Positions 23,720 through 34,498 of a stretch of DNA of 64,000 nucleotides are shown here, piece by piece. The position numbers were made by a program, and so were the translations under genes. The stretch's first letter is position 1; each line of letters begins with the position of its first letter. The notes under the pieces are model-generated. The model did no database searches. It saw only the letters and a list, made by a program, of their open reading frames with translations, and was not told the DNA's origin. Origin of the DNA: Prorocentrum cordatum. Lineage: Eukaryota; Sar; Dinophyceae; Prorocentrales; Prorocentraceae. The stretch is taken from assembly GCA_963575745.1 (NCBI GenBank), contig CAUYUJ010019370.1, positions 194,161-258,160 on the forward strand, read 5' to 3'.

Positions 23720-24030
23720 AAACAAATGTTTGAGGAGGAGGTGGAGGAGGAAGGTCGGGCGGGGATGAGGAGTGATTGGGGGACGGAGGAGGGGGAGCGG
23801 AGGAGGAGGAGGAGGAGGAGGAGGAGGAGGAGGAGGAGGAGGAGGAGGAGGAGGAAGAGGGGGGGTGAGGAAGGACGGAGGGAGGAGGAGGGGAGGAGGA
23901 GGAGGAGGAGGAGAGGAGGAGGAGGGAGGAGGGAGGAGGAGGAGGAGGAGGAGGAAAAGGAGGAGGAGGAGGAGGAAGAGGAGGAGGAGGAGGAGGAGGA
24001 GGAGGAGAGGAGGAGGGAGGAGGAGGAACC
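23720..24030. repeat. GGA triplet array
   Basis: About 300 bp of (GGA)n with GAAGA and GGGGA interruptions; a smaller (GGA)n at about 24153-24200. Confidence 0.96.
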
Positions 24031-24200
24031 CATCAGGGTCCTCCCCCCTTCCCTCCCCTCTCCCTCCGGCGGGCGGCGGCCTGGCAGGCAAGCGCTCCTC
24101 GCTTGCTTTTCGAGCAGCCAGGGCAAAGGCACCCTGCTGCTTTTCATTCTTCAGGAGGAGGAGGAGGAGGAGGAGGAGGAGGATCAGGAGGAGGAGGGAG

Positions 24201-25384
24201 GGAGAGGGGAGGACGGAAATGGGGGGAGAAGAGGGGCCAGGATGTGCGCGGGGGGGGAGGGGAAGGGGGAGGAGCAAGACGGGGGTGCAAGCTATGTGCG
24301 TTCGCGCGATATCTGGCGTCCTGACTCTCTCACCCATCCCTTTCCATGGCGCGATTTGTCCCTATCCGCCGATGCGTGACATAGCGGACCTGGAAGTCGA
24401 ACAAGGACCTCATCGTGCAATGCGCAATCTGAAGAAGGGGAGATGTGTACAATGGACGTGGAGGTGACGGATGAACTGGAGGAATACGAGGAAGATGAGG
24501 TTGTTGGGACGGGCCTAAAGTCGGGGCGATCCAAGATCAAACGAAAACAGACGCGTCTTAGTCCGCCCCTCGCCGAATGGGGCCGCTAGACGACGCAGCG
24601 CCTCCCCCCGAGTCTTCACTCAGGGGAGGTCATCACCAGTCAAGCCGAATTGGTCCAGGACCTGCTCTCGCGGGGCGAACGCTTGAAGGGACTCTATTTC
24701 TAGACGCTTCGCGTACGCCCACCAGTGTCCGTGTTCGGGAGTGCGCGTGGCCTCAGGAACGAGTGTGCGACTTCGGTGGCGCCACTCGTGCTGGCTCCTG
24801 GTCAGTGACGCCTTCCTGGCCATCGGTGACAGCATTACCTCCTGGTATGTACTGCAAGCGAGCTGCCCCCTTCAGGGGTTGGGTGCATGGGGTTTCGTGT
24901 GGTTGATCCTGCGCCTTGTCCTCGCCCTCTGCGGCCACTTGTCAGCGTTGTGTGCGACCTGTGTGGCGCCATTTCCATGCCCAGGTTCCTGGTCACCCAG
25001 GTTCCTGGTCAGTGTGTTCCCCCAGCCTTGCCGGTTTCCGCGATCCTTCGTGGTGGCGTTCCTGGCTTCATCCTGGTCTCGTTCCCGCCCCATTTTGGCT
25101 GCGCCCCGACTTCGGTTGGCGAATTGCATGTGCGCGCTCCTGGACCTGGTTCCTGGCAGCTGCAGCCCGCACCCCCTTCCGCTTCCGGTGATCCGAGGTG
25201 CCGCCTAGGCTCTGTTTGCCGGTGCGTTAGGCAATTCGGTTCGCGCGCGGCCCGCCCGTTCCGTTACTCGCCGCCTGCGCTTTCGCTTGCGGTTGCGACA
25301 AAAAGGAAACTTGCCAGCCCATCCAGAACCGATGCCCAGAGGAGTTGCTTCGATCATGGAAGAGGGCAGCACGTAGGAAGGGTC
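24201..25384. other. No gene seen
   Basis: Unique sequence. A short duplication, TTCCTGGTCACCCAGG, lies near 24985. No domain recognised. Confidence 0.55.
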
Positions 25385-25990
25385 CCCTAGTGGAGGCCTC
25401 TTGGGGCGTCTTTGGGGCCTCCTGGCGGTCCCAGGGGCCTCTTGGAACGTCTGGGGTGCCCCTGGGAGCCTCGTGGGGCCTCTTAAGGGGGTCTTTTGGG
25501 GGTCTTTTGGAGGCCTCTTAGGAGCCTCGTGGGCGCCTCTTGAGACGCTCGTGGGAGCCGTGGGAGCGCTCTTGGGGCCGTCTTGGAGGAGATCGATCAA
25601 GCAAGGTGGGAGCTCCAACTACGGCCCCCCGGCCCAAATAATCGCTTCTTGGGCCTTCTTGGGCCGCTCTTGGGCGTTCTTGGGGCCGTTTTGGCTTTCT
25701 TGGGCCTCTTTGGGGGCGCTCGTGGGTCCTCTTGGAACCATCTTGAGGTCTCGGAAGGCCATCGGAAACAAAAAAAGTGAGGAGGCACAACTCATGGATT
25801 TCGCATAGGTATTTGAAGGATTCTGGCCTCTTGGCGGCCTCCTGGGGAGGCTCCGTGGCCACTCGGAGCCGTCTTGGAGCGGTCTTGGGGCCTCTCGGAG
25901 CGTCTTGGGAGCAATTTGAAGCCATCTCGGGCTATCCCATGCCATCTTGGAGGTCATCTTGGTCTCTCTGAGGCCCTCCTAGCGCCATCT
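25385..25990 (+). repeat. CTTGGGGGCC-type degenerate repeat block
   Basis: Words such as GGCCTCTTGGGGCGTC and GCCTTCTTGGGCCGCTCTTG recur. Near 25755 the block is interrupted by GGCCATCGGAAACAAAAAAA; the blocks at 38055 and 50735 carry a related interruption (GTCGGAAAGCC or GCGGAAACAG) at about the same relative place. Confidence 0.8.
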
Positions 25991-26937
25991 TGGGCCATCT
26001 TGGATACTCCAACCCGAGAACCCCCCCCAGTCCAACGGAAGGGGGTAGGGGGAGGGTCAGTCCCTCCCCGAAGGGGAAGACGGGGGTTGGAAGAGAAAGC
26101 TCTTCAGAACACCTGCGTCCAGAAGGCTGGTGGGATTCAAGGGCAGACCCAGGATCCGGGGGACAAGACGAGGGGCCAGCAGCCCCCGCTGTAGGAGGAG
26201 GAGGAGTAAGGAGGAGTATGGAGGAGGACGAGGACGAACAGCAGCAGCATGAACTGTATTGGAGGGAGCAGGAGGAGCAGGAGGACAAGGGGAAGGCGGA
26301 GGAGGAGAAGGGAGGGTGGCGACAACGATGGGGAATGATTCGGATCCAGGAAAATGGCCCGCGCTGAGGCGAGGTGCCATCATTATGAGCGACGGGAGCA
26401 AAGCGCCGACCCTAAATTGAGACCCGTGCTGCAGCGGCAGCACTACTTGAAAGTCCTGCGTGTGAAGAAATACCCCGGGTGAGGGGGCAGACGAGGGGGA
26501 GACCGGAGAAGAGCGCTCCTATTTGTGAGCTGTGGGGGAGGGAGAGGAAGAGGAGGGGGAGTTTGTGGGGGAGGGCGATGAAGAGGAGGGGGAGGAGGAA
26601 CAAGGGGGGGGGCAGAGCAGAGAGGGGACGACGAGGTGGGAGTGCCGGCGCCGCGGGCCCCCCGAGGCCGTGGAGGCCACCGTGAGGGCGTGCCTGCCCG
26701 CTGGCGGCGAGGGCGCCAGGCTCGTTACCGAGGAGGACCGCCCGCGCTGTGCGGAGCGAGCGGCGCCCCTCGCCACGAAACAACCTTCTCCTCCTCCTCC
26801 TGCTCCTCCTCCTCCGCCGCCTCTAAGAACCGTGGTCGTGCAGCTCTCCTCCTAATCTTCTTCAACTCGTACGAGCCATCGACTCGAATGCTCGTCCGAG
26901 GCCTGGTTCCCTGGTTTCCTCCTCTAAGAACCGCAGA
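25991..26937. other. No gene seen; several GGA/CTC tracts
   Basis: Purine-rich tracts at about 26190-26310 and 26530-26610, a CTC tract near 26785-26820. Remaining sequence unassigned. Confidence 0.55.
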
Positions 26938-27395
26938 GTATTTTTCGCCGCCGTCACGGATGCCGAAGGCAATGTAATACAGTCTGCGGGTGCTGGAGCT
27001 TGTGCACTTGCTGCCCACTGGGGCGCCGCCCATGCCGCCGTCTCTTCTCAGCCTGCCGCTCGTGACCAGCTATCGAGTCATATTCAGCGTGCTCCTGATC
27101 GGCGGGATTGGAAAATGATGGAGGCGAGTTTTTACCAGGTCCTGGACCAACATCGGGACTCTGCGGCGGGCCCTGATGGGCTCTGCTACTCTGCCTGGAC
27201 CAAGGGGAGCTGGTTTGTCCGTTGGGCTGCGTTTCGGATGTACGAGCACGTGATGGATTGCATTGTCGAGCTCCCTGAATAAGATCGTCGCTATCGCATT
27301 TAATTGCTTTCTGAAGATGCTCTGCATGGACACCACCCTGGGGATCCAAAGGGGCTTCGTTAAGGGACGGAATGTGATAGATAACCTGCTCGAGG
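26938..27395 (+). pseudogene. LINE-type reverse transcriptase fragment (decayed)
   Basis: Frame 1 from about 26938 to a TAA at 27280-27282 contains HRDSAAGPDGLCYSAW, which matches the PGPDG..Y..W signature of LINE reverse transcriptases. After a frame change, plus-frame sequence 27263-27395 reads NKIVAIAFNCFLK, then QRGFVKGRNVIDNLLE, matching the QRGFVPGR...N signature that follows downstream in such enzymes. The usual residues between the two are mostly missing and the catalytic YADD-type region is absent. The 3' end runs into a GGGAGG minisatellite. What I see are the two motifs and the frame break; assignment to LINEs is from family knowledge. Not functional. Confidence 0.65.
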
Positions 27396-27570
27396 GGAGG
27401 GGGAGGGCAAGGGGGAGGAGGGGGAGGAGGGGGAGGGCAAGGGGGAGGAGGGGGAGGAGGGGGAGGGGTGGCGGAGGGTGAGGGCGAGGGGGAGGAGAAG
27501 GTGGAGGAGGAGGAGTGGGATGGAGAGTAGGAGGAGAAGGTGGAGGGGGAGGAGGAGTATTAGGAGAAGG
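27395..27570. repeat. GGGGGAGGAG minisatellite
   Basis: Repeated GGGGAGGAGGGGGAGGGCAA-like units; purine-rich plus strand. Confidence 0.92.
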
Positions 27571-27952
27571 GACGAGGACGACCCAGACATCCGAAGATAT
27601 GAGTGTGTAAATCCGGGGCACTTTCCCGGGTTTGTTTTTTCGTCCCAGATTCGTTGTTGATGCTTCTGGGTCCCGAAAGCGGCAACCGAGGGCGGACATC
27701 GAGGGACAACCGAAGGTTCAGCGAATCACATCGTCGGAGATCTGGGGAGGTAGATAGATAGATATATAGATAGATAGAGCGGCCTTGGGGGGCGGAGCAG
27801 TGCGTTCAGCCGCATGAATGGGCCCCCGCCGTCGCAGCTCAGAGCGGCACCTTCATCGTGATCACGGCACCACGCGCGCCGATCACTTGCCGAACGAGGC
27901 GTAGTCGATCGGCCATCCACGTTCTCATAGCCCTGCCGACCACGCGGCCAAC
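27571..27952. other. No gene seen; short GATA tract
   Basis: A TAGA/TAGATA run at about 27751-27777; otherwise unique. Confidence 0.55.
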
Positions 27953-29206
27953 TCATCTTCCATGACTCCCGCTGGTGGCTTTCCCGTCTTCACTGTGGAT
28001 GCTGTCATTGATGTTGGCCTGCTTCATCTGCTCCTCGCTGGCTTCCTCCTCCGCTTCGGCATCGGTCCACGGTCGTGCTCGATGTAGATGGTGAGCTCCG
28101 CCATGTTGCTGTCGTAGCATTTGCTGAGCTTCAGGTGCTTGACTTTGCTGAGCACGGTGGCCACGTTGATCTGATCCACGAACTTCCCGTGCTCGGCGAG
28201 AATGGTCCTCGTCTTGGCGCCCACGTCCTCGGTGCAGAGGGTCGAAATAAGCGTGACGTACAGGTGGCCCTCTGGTGGTCCGAACGCATGTCCTTTGCCA
28301 GCTTCCCTGCACTTCTCCGCGTAGATCTTCCTGCATGCTCGTAGTGCTTTGATCACCTTGGTCTGCGTGGACATCAGGTACGTGCTGTACACCGCGGAAA
28401 CGACCCACGCGATCTGCTGTGTGTTGGCCAGCACTTGCTTGATCAGCACGGTGAGCAGCTTCTTCAGCTTCGGGTCGCACTTGGTTTGGTAGGCTTCTCC
28501 TCCGCGTTGCTGTCGGCGCACTTTGTGTCCTGCTGCTGCCGCGGCTGCTGGGCTGCCCTCGCCCTTGGTGTCGTCCGCGTCCTTGTCCTGCATGGTGGCG
28601 TCCCCGTCCGCGTCCTTTGCTGCCTCGGCCTTGTCGCCTTTCTTGTGGTGGCCGCCCTTGCCCTTGGGGTGCGTAGTCTTCTGGTGCTTGTTCGAGCGTT
28701 CCGTGTCCGCCATGCTGCTCACCACGTCCTCGATGTCCTTTTCCGTAGGCAGACACCACGTCATCCTGGAACAATCCAATGTCCAGTGAGATGTGATGCT
28801 CTTCAGTTGGCAAGTGTGCCGCGCAGACGTGGTCCTGGAAGCTTGAGAGATGTGCAAACGGCTGCATGTTGGGGCACAGGGGGCAAGCTGGGTTCTCGAT
28901 CGGTATCAACGGGTAGTGAAGCCTGGTGTTGTCGGCAATGCAGCGCTTGTGCTTGAGCGAACGCAACAAATGATCTTCAGCCTGGGCCCGATCCACGAAC
29001 GTAGTACGGCAGAGTGGACACTGATTGGTGATGGTGACTGCTGCTGCTGCTGATCGAAGCCCGTGCTCTCCTCCTTTTGTCGAGATTTGGGGAGGAGGAA
29101 GAATAATAATAATAGTCAGACAACTAAGACAAATACTAGTAGACAACATACTGAGACGAAGAAGAAGACGAAGAACATCAACCATAGTAGTAATGCCATA
29201 AACCAT
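27953..29206 (-). pseudogene. Two-zinc-finger protein reading frame, frameshifted
   Basis: Reading on the minus strand from 29206, residues 63-89 form C-X2-C-X12-H-X9-C and residues 108-131 form C-X2-C-X14-H-X4-H, two zinc-finger-like units around CPLC motifs. After about 28760 the better protein-like sequence continues in another frame to a stop at 28024. That part is Lys/Asp/Ala-rich, then helical with KLKKLLTVLIKQVLANTQQI, and ends with KRRRKPARSR. A single indel near 28740-28790 would join the parts. Paired fingers like these occur upstream of RT in dinoflagellate LINE-like elements, so an ORF1 relic is possible; a host gene with an assembly indel is the alternative. The start is uncertain: the first 55 residues look like low-complexity 5' sequence, so the true start may be nearer 29040. 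Confidence 0.5.
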
Positions 29207-29254
29207 AAACCGTAATTATTGTAGGGTTATGGCGAATAATAAAGATATGAAAAA

Positions 29255-29310
29255 GCGGAGGAGGAGGAGGAGGAGGAGGAGGAGGAGGAGGAGGAGGAGG
29301 AGGAAGAGGG
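29255..29310. repeat. GGA triplet array
   Basis: (GGA)n of about 18 units, directly upstream (on the minus strand) of the zinc-finger frame. Confidence 0.95.
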
Positions 29311-29792
29311 GAGAGTACTCACTGGAGGGCTTTTCTCGCTGCTCCCTTCTTACAGACATCCCAGTTCGATATGATGCCCCGCCCCCCCCCATTGGCGACC
29401 GTCGCTGGGGGGGGATAGCTGCGTTGCTTTCGATCGTGAAGCCAACAGACACCACCAACATCAGGGCTTGGGGGCTAGCGGCAGGCAGCCCGGGCGCTGG
29501 GGGCTGGCCATTCGCCCCCTTGAGGGGGGTCGGGGCAGGGGGGCCAGTCCCTGCGAGCTGGTGGCCCCTTCGATCGCGGAGTAGTGGGAGTCAAGAGAGA
29601 GGGAGTCGCTGGAAAGGCCCGCCCCCCCGAGGAGCACCGGGCCCTGGCGCGGCAAGTCGACGAGCTCGGCGCGGCCGCGGGTGCGCCCGCCCCGCAGGGC
29701 GGCCCCTCGGCGAGCGAGCTTGCCCGCTGCTCGGAGGCCGCTGCGGCCCTCCGCGTGCTCTCGGCAAGCCCCTGGCCAGCCGTCGCGCAGGG
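29311..29792. other. No gene seen
   Basis: GC-rich sequence with open frames on both strands but no motif. Confidence 0.55.
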
Positions 29793-29970
29793 CGGCCCTC
29801 CTCCTCCTGCTGCCCCTCCTCCTCCTCCTGCCCCTCCTCCTCCTGCTGCCCCTCCTCCTCCTCCTCCTCCTGCCCCTCCTCCTCCTCCTTCTCCTCCTGC
29901 CCCTCCTGCCCCTCCTCCTCCTCCTCCTGCCCCTCCTCCTCCTCCTCCTCCTTTTCCTCCTCCTCCGCCT
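29793..29970. repeat. CTC/CTCCTGCCC triplet array
   Basis: (CTC)n with interspersed CTGCCC. Long Pro, Leu or Ser frames are artefacts. Confidence 0.95.
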
Positions 29971-30540
29971 CCCCTTTGCGTTGCTCAGACCTGAAGCACG
30001 GGCTTGTGGCGTTTTGCAGGGCGACAGTGCAACTAATGTATTTCCGGCTCGGCGAAAGGTACCTGGCGGGCGCCGCGGCGACAGTAATTGACAGAGAATC
30101 GGCTAAGAGGAGCAGCAAGAAGTAGGCACTCGTTATGTGTAGCTCGCGGTCAGCCTGAGTACCTCAGTAACACCCCCCGGTTCACCCCACCCCCGTCTGT
30201 CAGTTGCCTCCCCGTTCGCCTATCCGAATCTGTATTGGTACAGGCTGCCACGTCAGAGTATGAGTGCAAGGTAATGTGATGCATCTTGTACGTCTGAGGT
30301 ACTGCAGGAAAAACGTGGCATGGGCTGCCAGAGGTACGAATCCAGGAGCGGATGCGAGGTAGAGGCTTGCCTGTCGTAGGCTGGCATGTGCGCGACTGTG
30401 GGTCTCATCCTGCCCTAGGTGCAAGGGGCCCGCAAGTACAGAGTGAGTGTAGTCCTCCTCCACATCCTCAAAGGTACGAAGCACAGGTGCAGAACGAATG
30501 GGTGTACTTACATCCACCACAAGACTAAGTGATGCGGTGG
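29971..30540. other. No gene seen
   Basis: Unique sequence of moderate GC; no motif recognised. Confidence 0.55.
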
Positions 30541-30915
30541 TAGATGTCTGGGCTACTGCCCCAGCCCCAGAACAAAAAAGTACATAGATGCATTTCTGGG
30601 GCTGCTACCCTCGTGTAGACAAAGAGTGTGCTGCCGATGCTGAGGCTGTCTTTGAAGCTGAAAGTGTCAGAAGTAGCGAGGGAGGGGATGCGTGGGTAAA
30701 GAGGCAAGCGGTGGAGGCATGACGTAGGGCAGATGGTACGCAGCATGCTGTAATACTGTCCTGCGGCTGCTGCCCTAGTTTAGGCAGGACTGTCGATGTC
30801 TGGGCTGCTGTCCCAGACAAAGGTTAAAAGAATGCAGTTCTGGGGGTGCTGCCCTTGTATAGGCAGAACTGTGTGCTTCTGGTGCGATTTAGGTGCTGGT
30901 ACCCTAGTGTGTGGT
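30541..30915 (+). repeat. Degenerate direct repeats
   Basis: GATGTCTGGGCTACTGCCCC recurs near 30793. CTGGGGCTGCTACCCTCGTG-type words recur near 30595, 30761, 30840 and 30895, so the stretch is an old irregular tandem repeat. Confidence 0.65.
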
Positions 30916-31074
30916 TGCATGTAAAGGCATGCGACACTGGCGACGGAGGGACGGAGAGGAGAACGTGTGAATGCGCGCAAGAGGTAAACGAAGTCTGGCC
31001 TGAAAGGCTGGATTGGAGGCTGGGCGAAGCTGCTGCGCCTGATGAAGCTTGCACAGCTTACGTAGGAATCGGGA

Positions 31075-32145
31075 TCTCGCTGCCCTTCGTGGCCCCGTTG
31101 CAGCCCTTCGTGGCCCCCTCACTGCTCTTCGTGGCCCCCTCACTGCTCTTCGTGGCCCCGTTGCAGTCCTTCGTGGCCCTCTCGCTGTTGCAGCCCTTCG
31201 TGGCCCCCTCGCTGCCCTTCGTGGCCCCGTTGCAGCCCTTCGTGGCCCCCCTCGTTGCTTTTCGTTGCCCCGTTGCAGCCCTTCGTGGCCCTCTCGCAGC
31301 CCTTCGTGGCCCCGTTGCTTCCCTTCGTGGCCCCCTCACTGCCCTTCGTGGCCCCGTTGCAGTCCTTCGTGGCCCTCTCGTTGTTGCAGCCCTTCGTGGC
31401 CCCCTCGCTGCCCTTCGTGGCCCCGTTGCAGCCCTTCGTGGCCCCCCTCGTTGCTCGTCGTGGCCCCGCAGCCCTTCGTGGCCCCCTCGCTGCCCGTCGT
31501 GGCCCCGTTGCTTCCCTTCGTGGCCCCCTCGGTGCCTTACGTGGCCCCATATTTGTATGCCCTTCGTGGTCCCCTTCGTTCGCGCCCGTCGTGGCCCCAT
31601 ACGTATGCACTTCGTGGCCCCACTTTCGCCCTTCGTGGCCCCCTCGCTGCCCTTCGTGGCCCCGTTGTTGCCCTCAGTGGCCCCGTCCTTGCCTTCTGCG
31701 GTCCAATATACGTATGCCTTTCGTGGCTCCCGCTCTTTCGCGCCCTTCGTGGCCCCATACGCATGCCCTTCGTGGCCCCGTTGTCGCTCTTTGTGGCCCC
31801 TTCGCTGCCTTTCGTGGCCCCGTTGCTGCCCTCAGTGGCCCCGTCCTTGCCCTCAGTGGCCCCGCATTATCTGCCCTTCGTGGCCCCCGTTCGTTCGCGC
31901 CCTTCGTGGCCCCATATGCATGCCCTTCGTGGCCCCGCTGCCGCCCTTTGTGGCCCCCTCGTTGCCCTACGTGGCCCCGTTGCTACCCTCAGTGGCCCCG
32001 TCCTTGCCCTCTGTGGCCCCGCGTTCTCTGCCCTTCGTGGCCCCCGTTCGTTCGCGCCCTTCGTGGCCCCATACGCATGCCCTTCGTGGCCCCGCTGTCG
32101 CCCTTCGTGGCCCCCTTTTCTGCCTTTCGTGGCCCCGCTGTCGCT
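31075..32145 (+). repeat. 21-bp minisatellite with higher-order structure
   Basis: About 50 units of CCCTTCGTGGCCCCGTTGC-type sequence (7 codons, PFVAPLQ-like when read). From about 31580 a unit of about 157 bp marked by TTCGCGCCCTTCGTGGCCCC recurs at 31580, 31739, 31895 and 32052. Earlier, a block of about 195 bp is duplicated (31161 and 31357). Long frames are artefacts of the 3n period. Confidence 0.96.
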
Positions 32146-32185
32146 GTTGCTCTCGCTCTCGCTCTCTCTTTCGCTCTTCGTCGCC

Positions 32186-32195
32186 GTCACCGCCT

Positions 32196-32238
<43 letters not shown>

Positions 32239-32240
32239 GG
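32186..32240. repeat. GTC triplet array
   Basis: (GTC)n, preceded by CTCTCG repeats. Confidence 0.95.
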
Positions 32241-32470
32241 TCGGTCCCCTATTCGTCCCTCTTGGAGTCGGGCTGCCGCTGATCAGCGCTGCCGCTGGCC
32301 AGGCCAATGGTCCGCAGCCGCTCCGCCGCTTGCCGGGGCCCGGTCTGCAGGGAATAATGATATACCCCCCAAAAGGGGCGCGATCGAAGACGAAGAGGGC
32401 GGGTATCGAGGGTTCGGGAGATACACGTTGAATGACACTCGAGCAGATAAGAGCGAGCAGTCTCATAATG

Positions 32471-32472
<2 letters not shown>

Positions 32473-32527
<55 letters not shown>
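32473..32527. repeat. TTG triplet array 1
   Basis: (TTG)n of 18 units immediately before duplicated unit 1. Confidence 0.97.
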
Positions 32528-33298
32528 GAACATTATTTATTCTAAAGAATAATTATTGTTGGGACCCCTGGTGCGCGGCCCCCTCGCCGCGCCTAGGCCG
32601 CAGCCACATTTTCATCATTTTCGTGAGGAAGTCTCAGGCAAAACGTGGGTGTCCGGATCCGGTTGTTTTGTTGACGCCCGCTTTCCCTTGCAAAAAAACA
32701 CTATAAAATGAAATTTCTTGTTCTAACATTACCAAACTTCAAGAATCCTTTGCAAAAGATGATACGAAGTGCACACTCGCGCGCGCAAGATGAAATCCTT
32801 CCAAAACCTTAGTTTTCGTAGCGATTTTAACATAAAAACATGAAAAACCCAATGGTTTTTCAAAAAAAAAAAATCAAAAATTCATCTTGCGCGCTCTTGC
32901 GGATTTCTGAGGAAACCCAATATTTTTCAACATTTCTGTCAAACGGGCTCTTGCGAGCAACTTTTTCACGTGCTTCGAACTTCTGCAACAACGGTTGCGC
33001 GCATGCCAGGGCCATCATCCCTGTCAAATAATATCATATTGGACACATTCGTTTTTTCTTCGCGCGCGCACGCCGTCGTCGTCGGCCGCGGGGCCCTGAA
33101 TAGTAGCCACGGTCGTCCGCATGCCACGAAGTGAAGTGTCCGAACGTCATAGGGCGGGAAGCTGGGTGTGGGTGGTGGCGAAGAGTCGTTTGGAAATTTG
33201 GTAGAGCTTGAACCGGCCCCCCCACAAAGTGGGGGTATTGCCCGCCTCCTATGAAAACCCTGGCACTGGTGAGAACGGAGTGTCCCCACGTGCTAGTA

Positions 33299-33299
<1 letters not shown>
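32528..33299 (+). repeat. 804-bp tandem duplication, unit 1
   Basis: AT-richer than its surroundings. It opens with GAACATTATTTATTCTAAAG and is repeated at 33332. Inside is a nested inverted repeat: outer arms GCGCGCAAGATGAA (32781-32794) and TTCATCTTGCGCGC (32881-32894), inner arms GAAAAACC and GGTTTTTC (32842-32861). Near the end is a short palindrome CCCCCACAAAGTGGGGG (about 33217). No coding frame is conserved between the two units. Confidence 0.92.

Positions 33300-33331
<32 letters not shown>
33300..33331. repeat. TTG triplet array 2
   Basis: (TTG)n of about 10 units at the junction of the two duplicated units. Confidence 0.96.
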
Positions 33332-34162
33332 GAACATTATTAATTCTAAAGAATAATTATTGTTGGGCCCCTGGTGCACGGCCCCCCTGCGCCGCCTAGG
33401 CCGCAGCTACATTTTCATCATTTTCGTGAGGAAGCCTCAGGTAATTCGATGTGATCAAGATCCGGTTGTTTTGTTCCCCCCGCTTTCCCTTGCAAAAAAC
33501 ACTATAAAATGACATTTCTTGTTCTAATATAATCAAATTTCAAGAATCCCTTGCAAAAAATAAGGTAAAGTGGACATTCGCGCGCGCAAGACGAAATCCT
33601 TCCAAAAGCTTAGTGTTCGGAGCGATTTCAACATAAAAACATCAAAAAACCAATGGTTTTTCAACAAAAAAATGTCAAAATCTCATCCCGCGCGCTCTTG
33701 CGGATTCGTAGGAAACCCAACACTTTTTAAACATTTCTGTCAAACGGGCTTTTGCGAGCAACTTTTTCGAACTTCTGCGACAACGGTTGCGCACCTGCCA
33801 GGGCCATCATCCCTGTCAAATAATACCATGCGGGACAGATTCGTTTTTTCTTCGCGCGCGCACGCCGAAATCTCCAAAAACCATTGGGTTCTTAAGAATT
33901 TTACACCGCGCATCATAAAATCACCCCAAGTTCTGTGGGTGTGTACCCCACGCCAGTGTAGTAGCCACGGTCGTCCGCACGCCACGAAGTGAAGTGTCCC
34001 AACGTCATAGGGCGGGAAGCTGGGTTTGGGTGGTCGCGAAGAGTCGTTTGGATATTTGGTAGAGCTTGTAATGCCCCCCCACGAAGTGGGGGTATTGTCT
34101 GGTGTCGTATGAAAACCCTGGCACTGGGGAGAACACCACGCGTTCGGGTAAAATGATTGCGA
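33332..34162 (+). repeat. 804-bp tandem duplication, unit 2
   Basis: Aligns with 32528-33299. It differs by an AT-rich segment of about 90 bp at about 33868-33957, where unit 1 has a short GTC-rich stretch. The outer inverted-repeat arms are more diverged here; the inner arms and the CCCCCACGAAGTGGGGG palindrome (about 34078) persist. Confidence 0.92.
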
Positions 34163-34250
34163 TTGTTGTTGTTGTTGTTGTTGTTGTTGTCGTCGTCGTT
34201 GTTGTTGTTGTTGTTGTTGTTGTTGTTGCTGCTGTGTTTGCTGTTTGTTG
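34163..34250. repeat. TTG/GTT triplet array 3
   Basis: (GTT)n with a few GTC and GCT triplets, closing the duplicated region. Confidence 0.95.
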
Positions 34251-34263
34251 TTGTTTGGAGTCG

Positions 34264-34498
34264 TCCCCCCCGCGACCCGGCCCGCGACCCACCCGCCACC
34301 ACCCCGCGATCCGCTCGCGACCTACCCACGACCCACCCGCGGCCCACCCCGCGAGCCCCCCGCGACCCGCCCGCGACCCATCCCGCGACCCGCCCGCGAC
34401 CCACCCGCGACCCACCCGTGACTCACCCGGGACCTGGTCCGCGACCCATCCGCGACCCGCCCGCGACACACCCACCCGCGACCCACCTGCGACCCACC
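34264..34498 (+). repeat. 10-bp minisatellite (CCCGCGACCC)
   Basis: About 23 copies of CCCGCGACCC / ACCCGCGACC. The period is not a multiple of three. Confidence 0.95.

Noticed and set aside
30300-30360. tRNA-like GGTACGAATCC word
   Set aside because: No cloverleaf arms could be matched around it.
30846-32529. Overlapping frames of 478, 460 and 424 codons
   Set aside because: Three plus frames are open at once over a 21-bp minisatellite, so none is evidence of coding.
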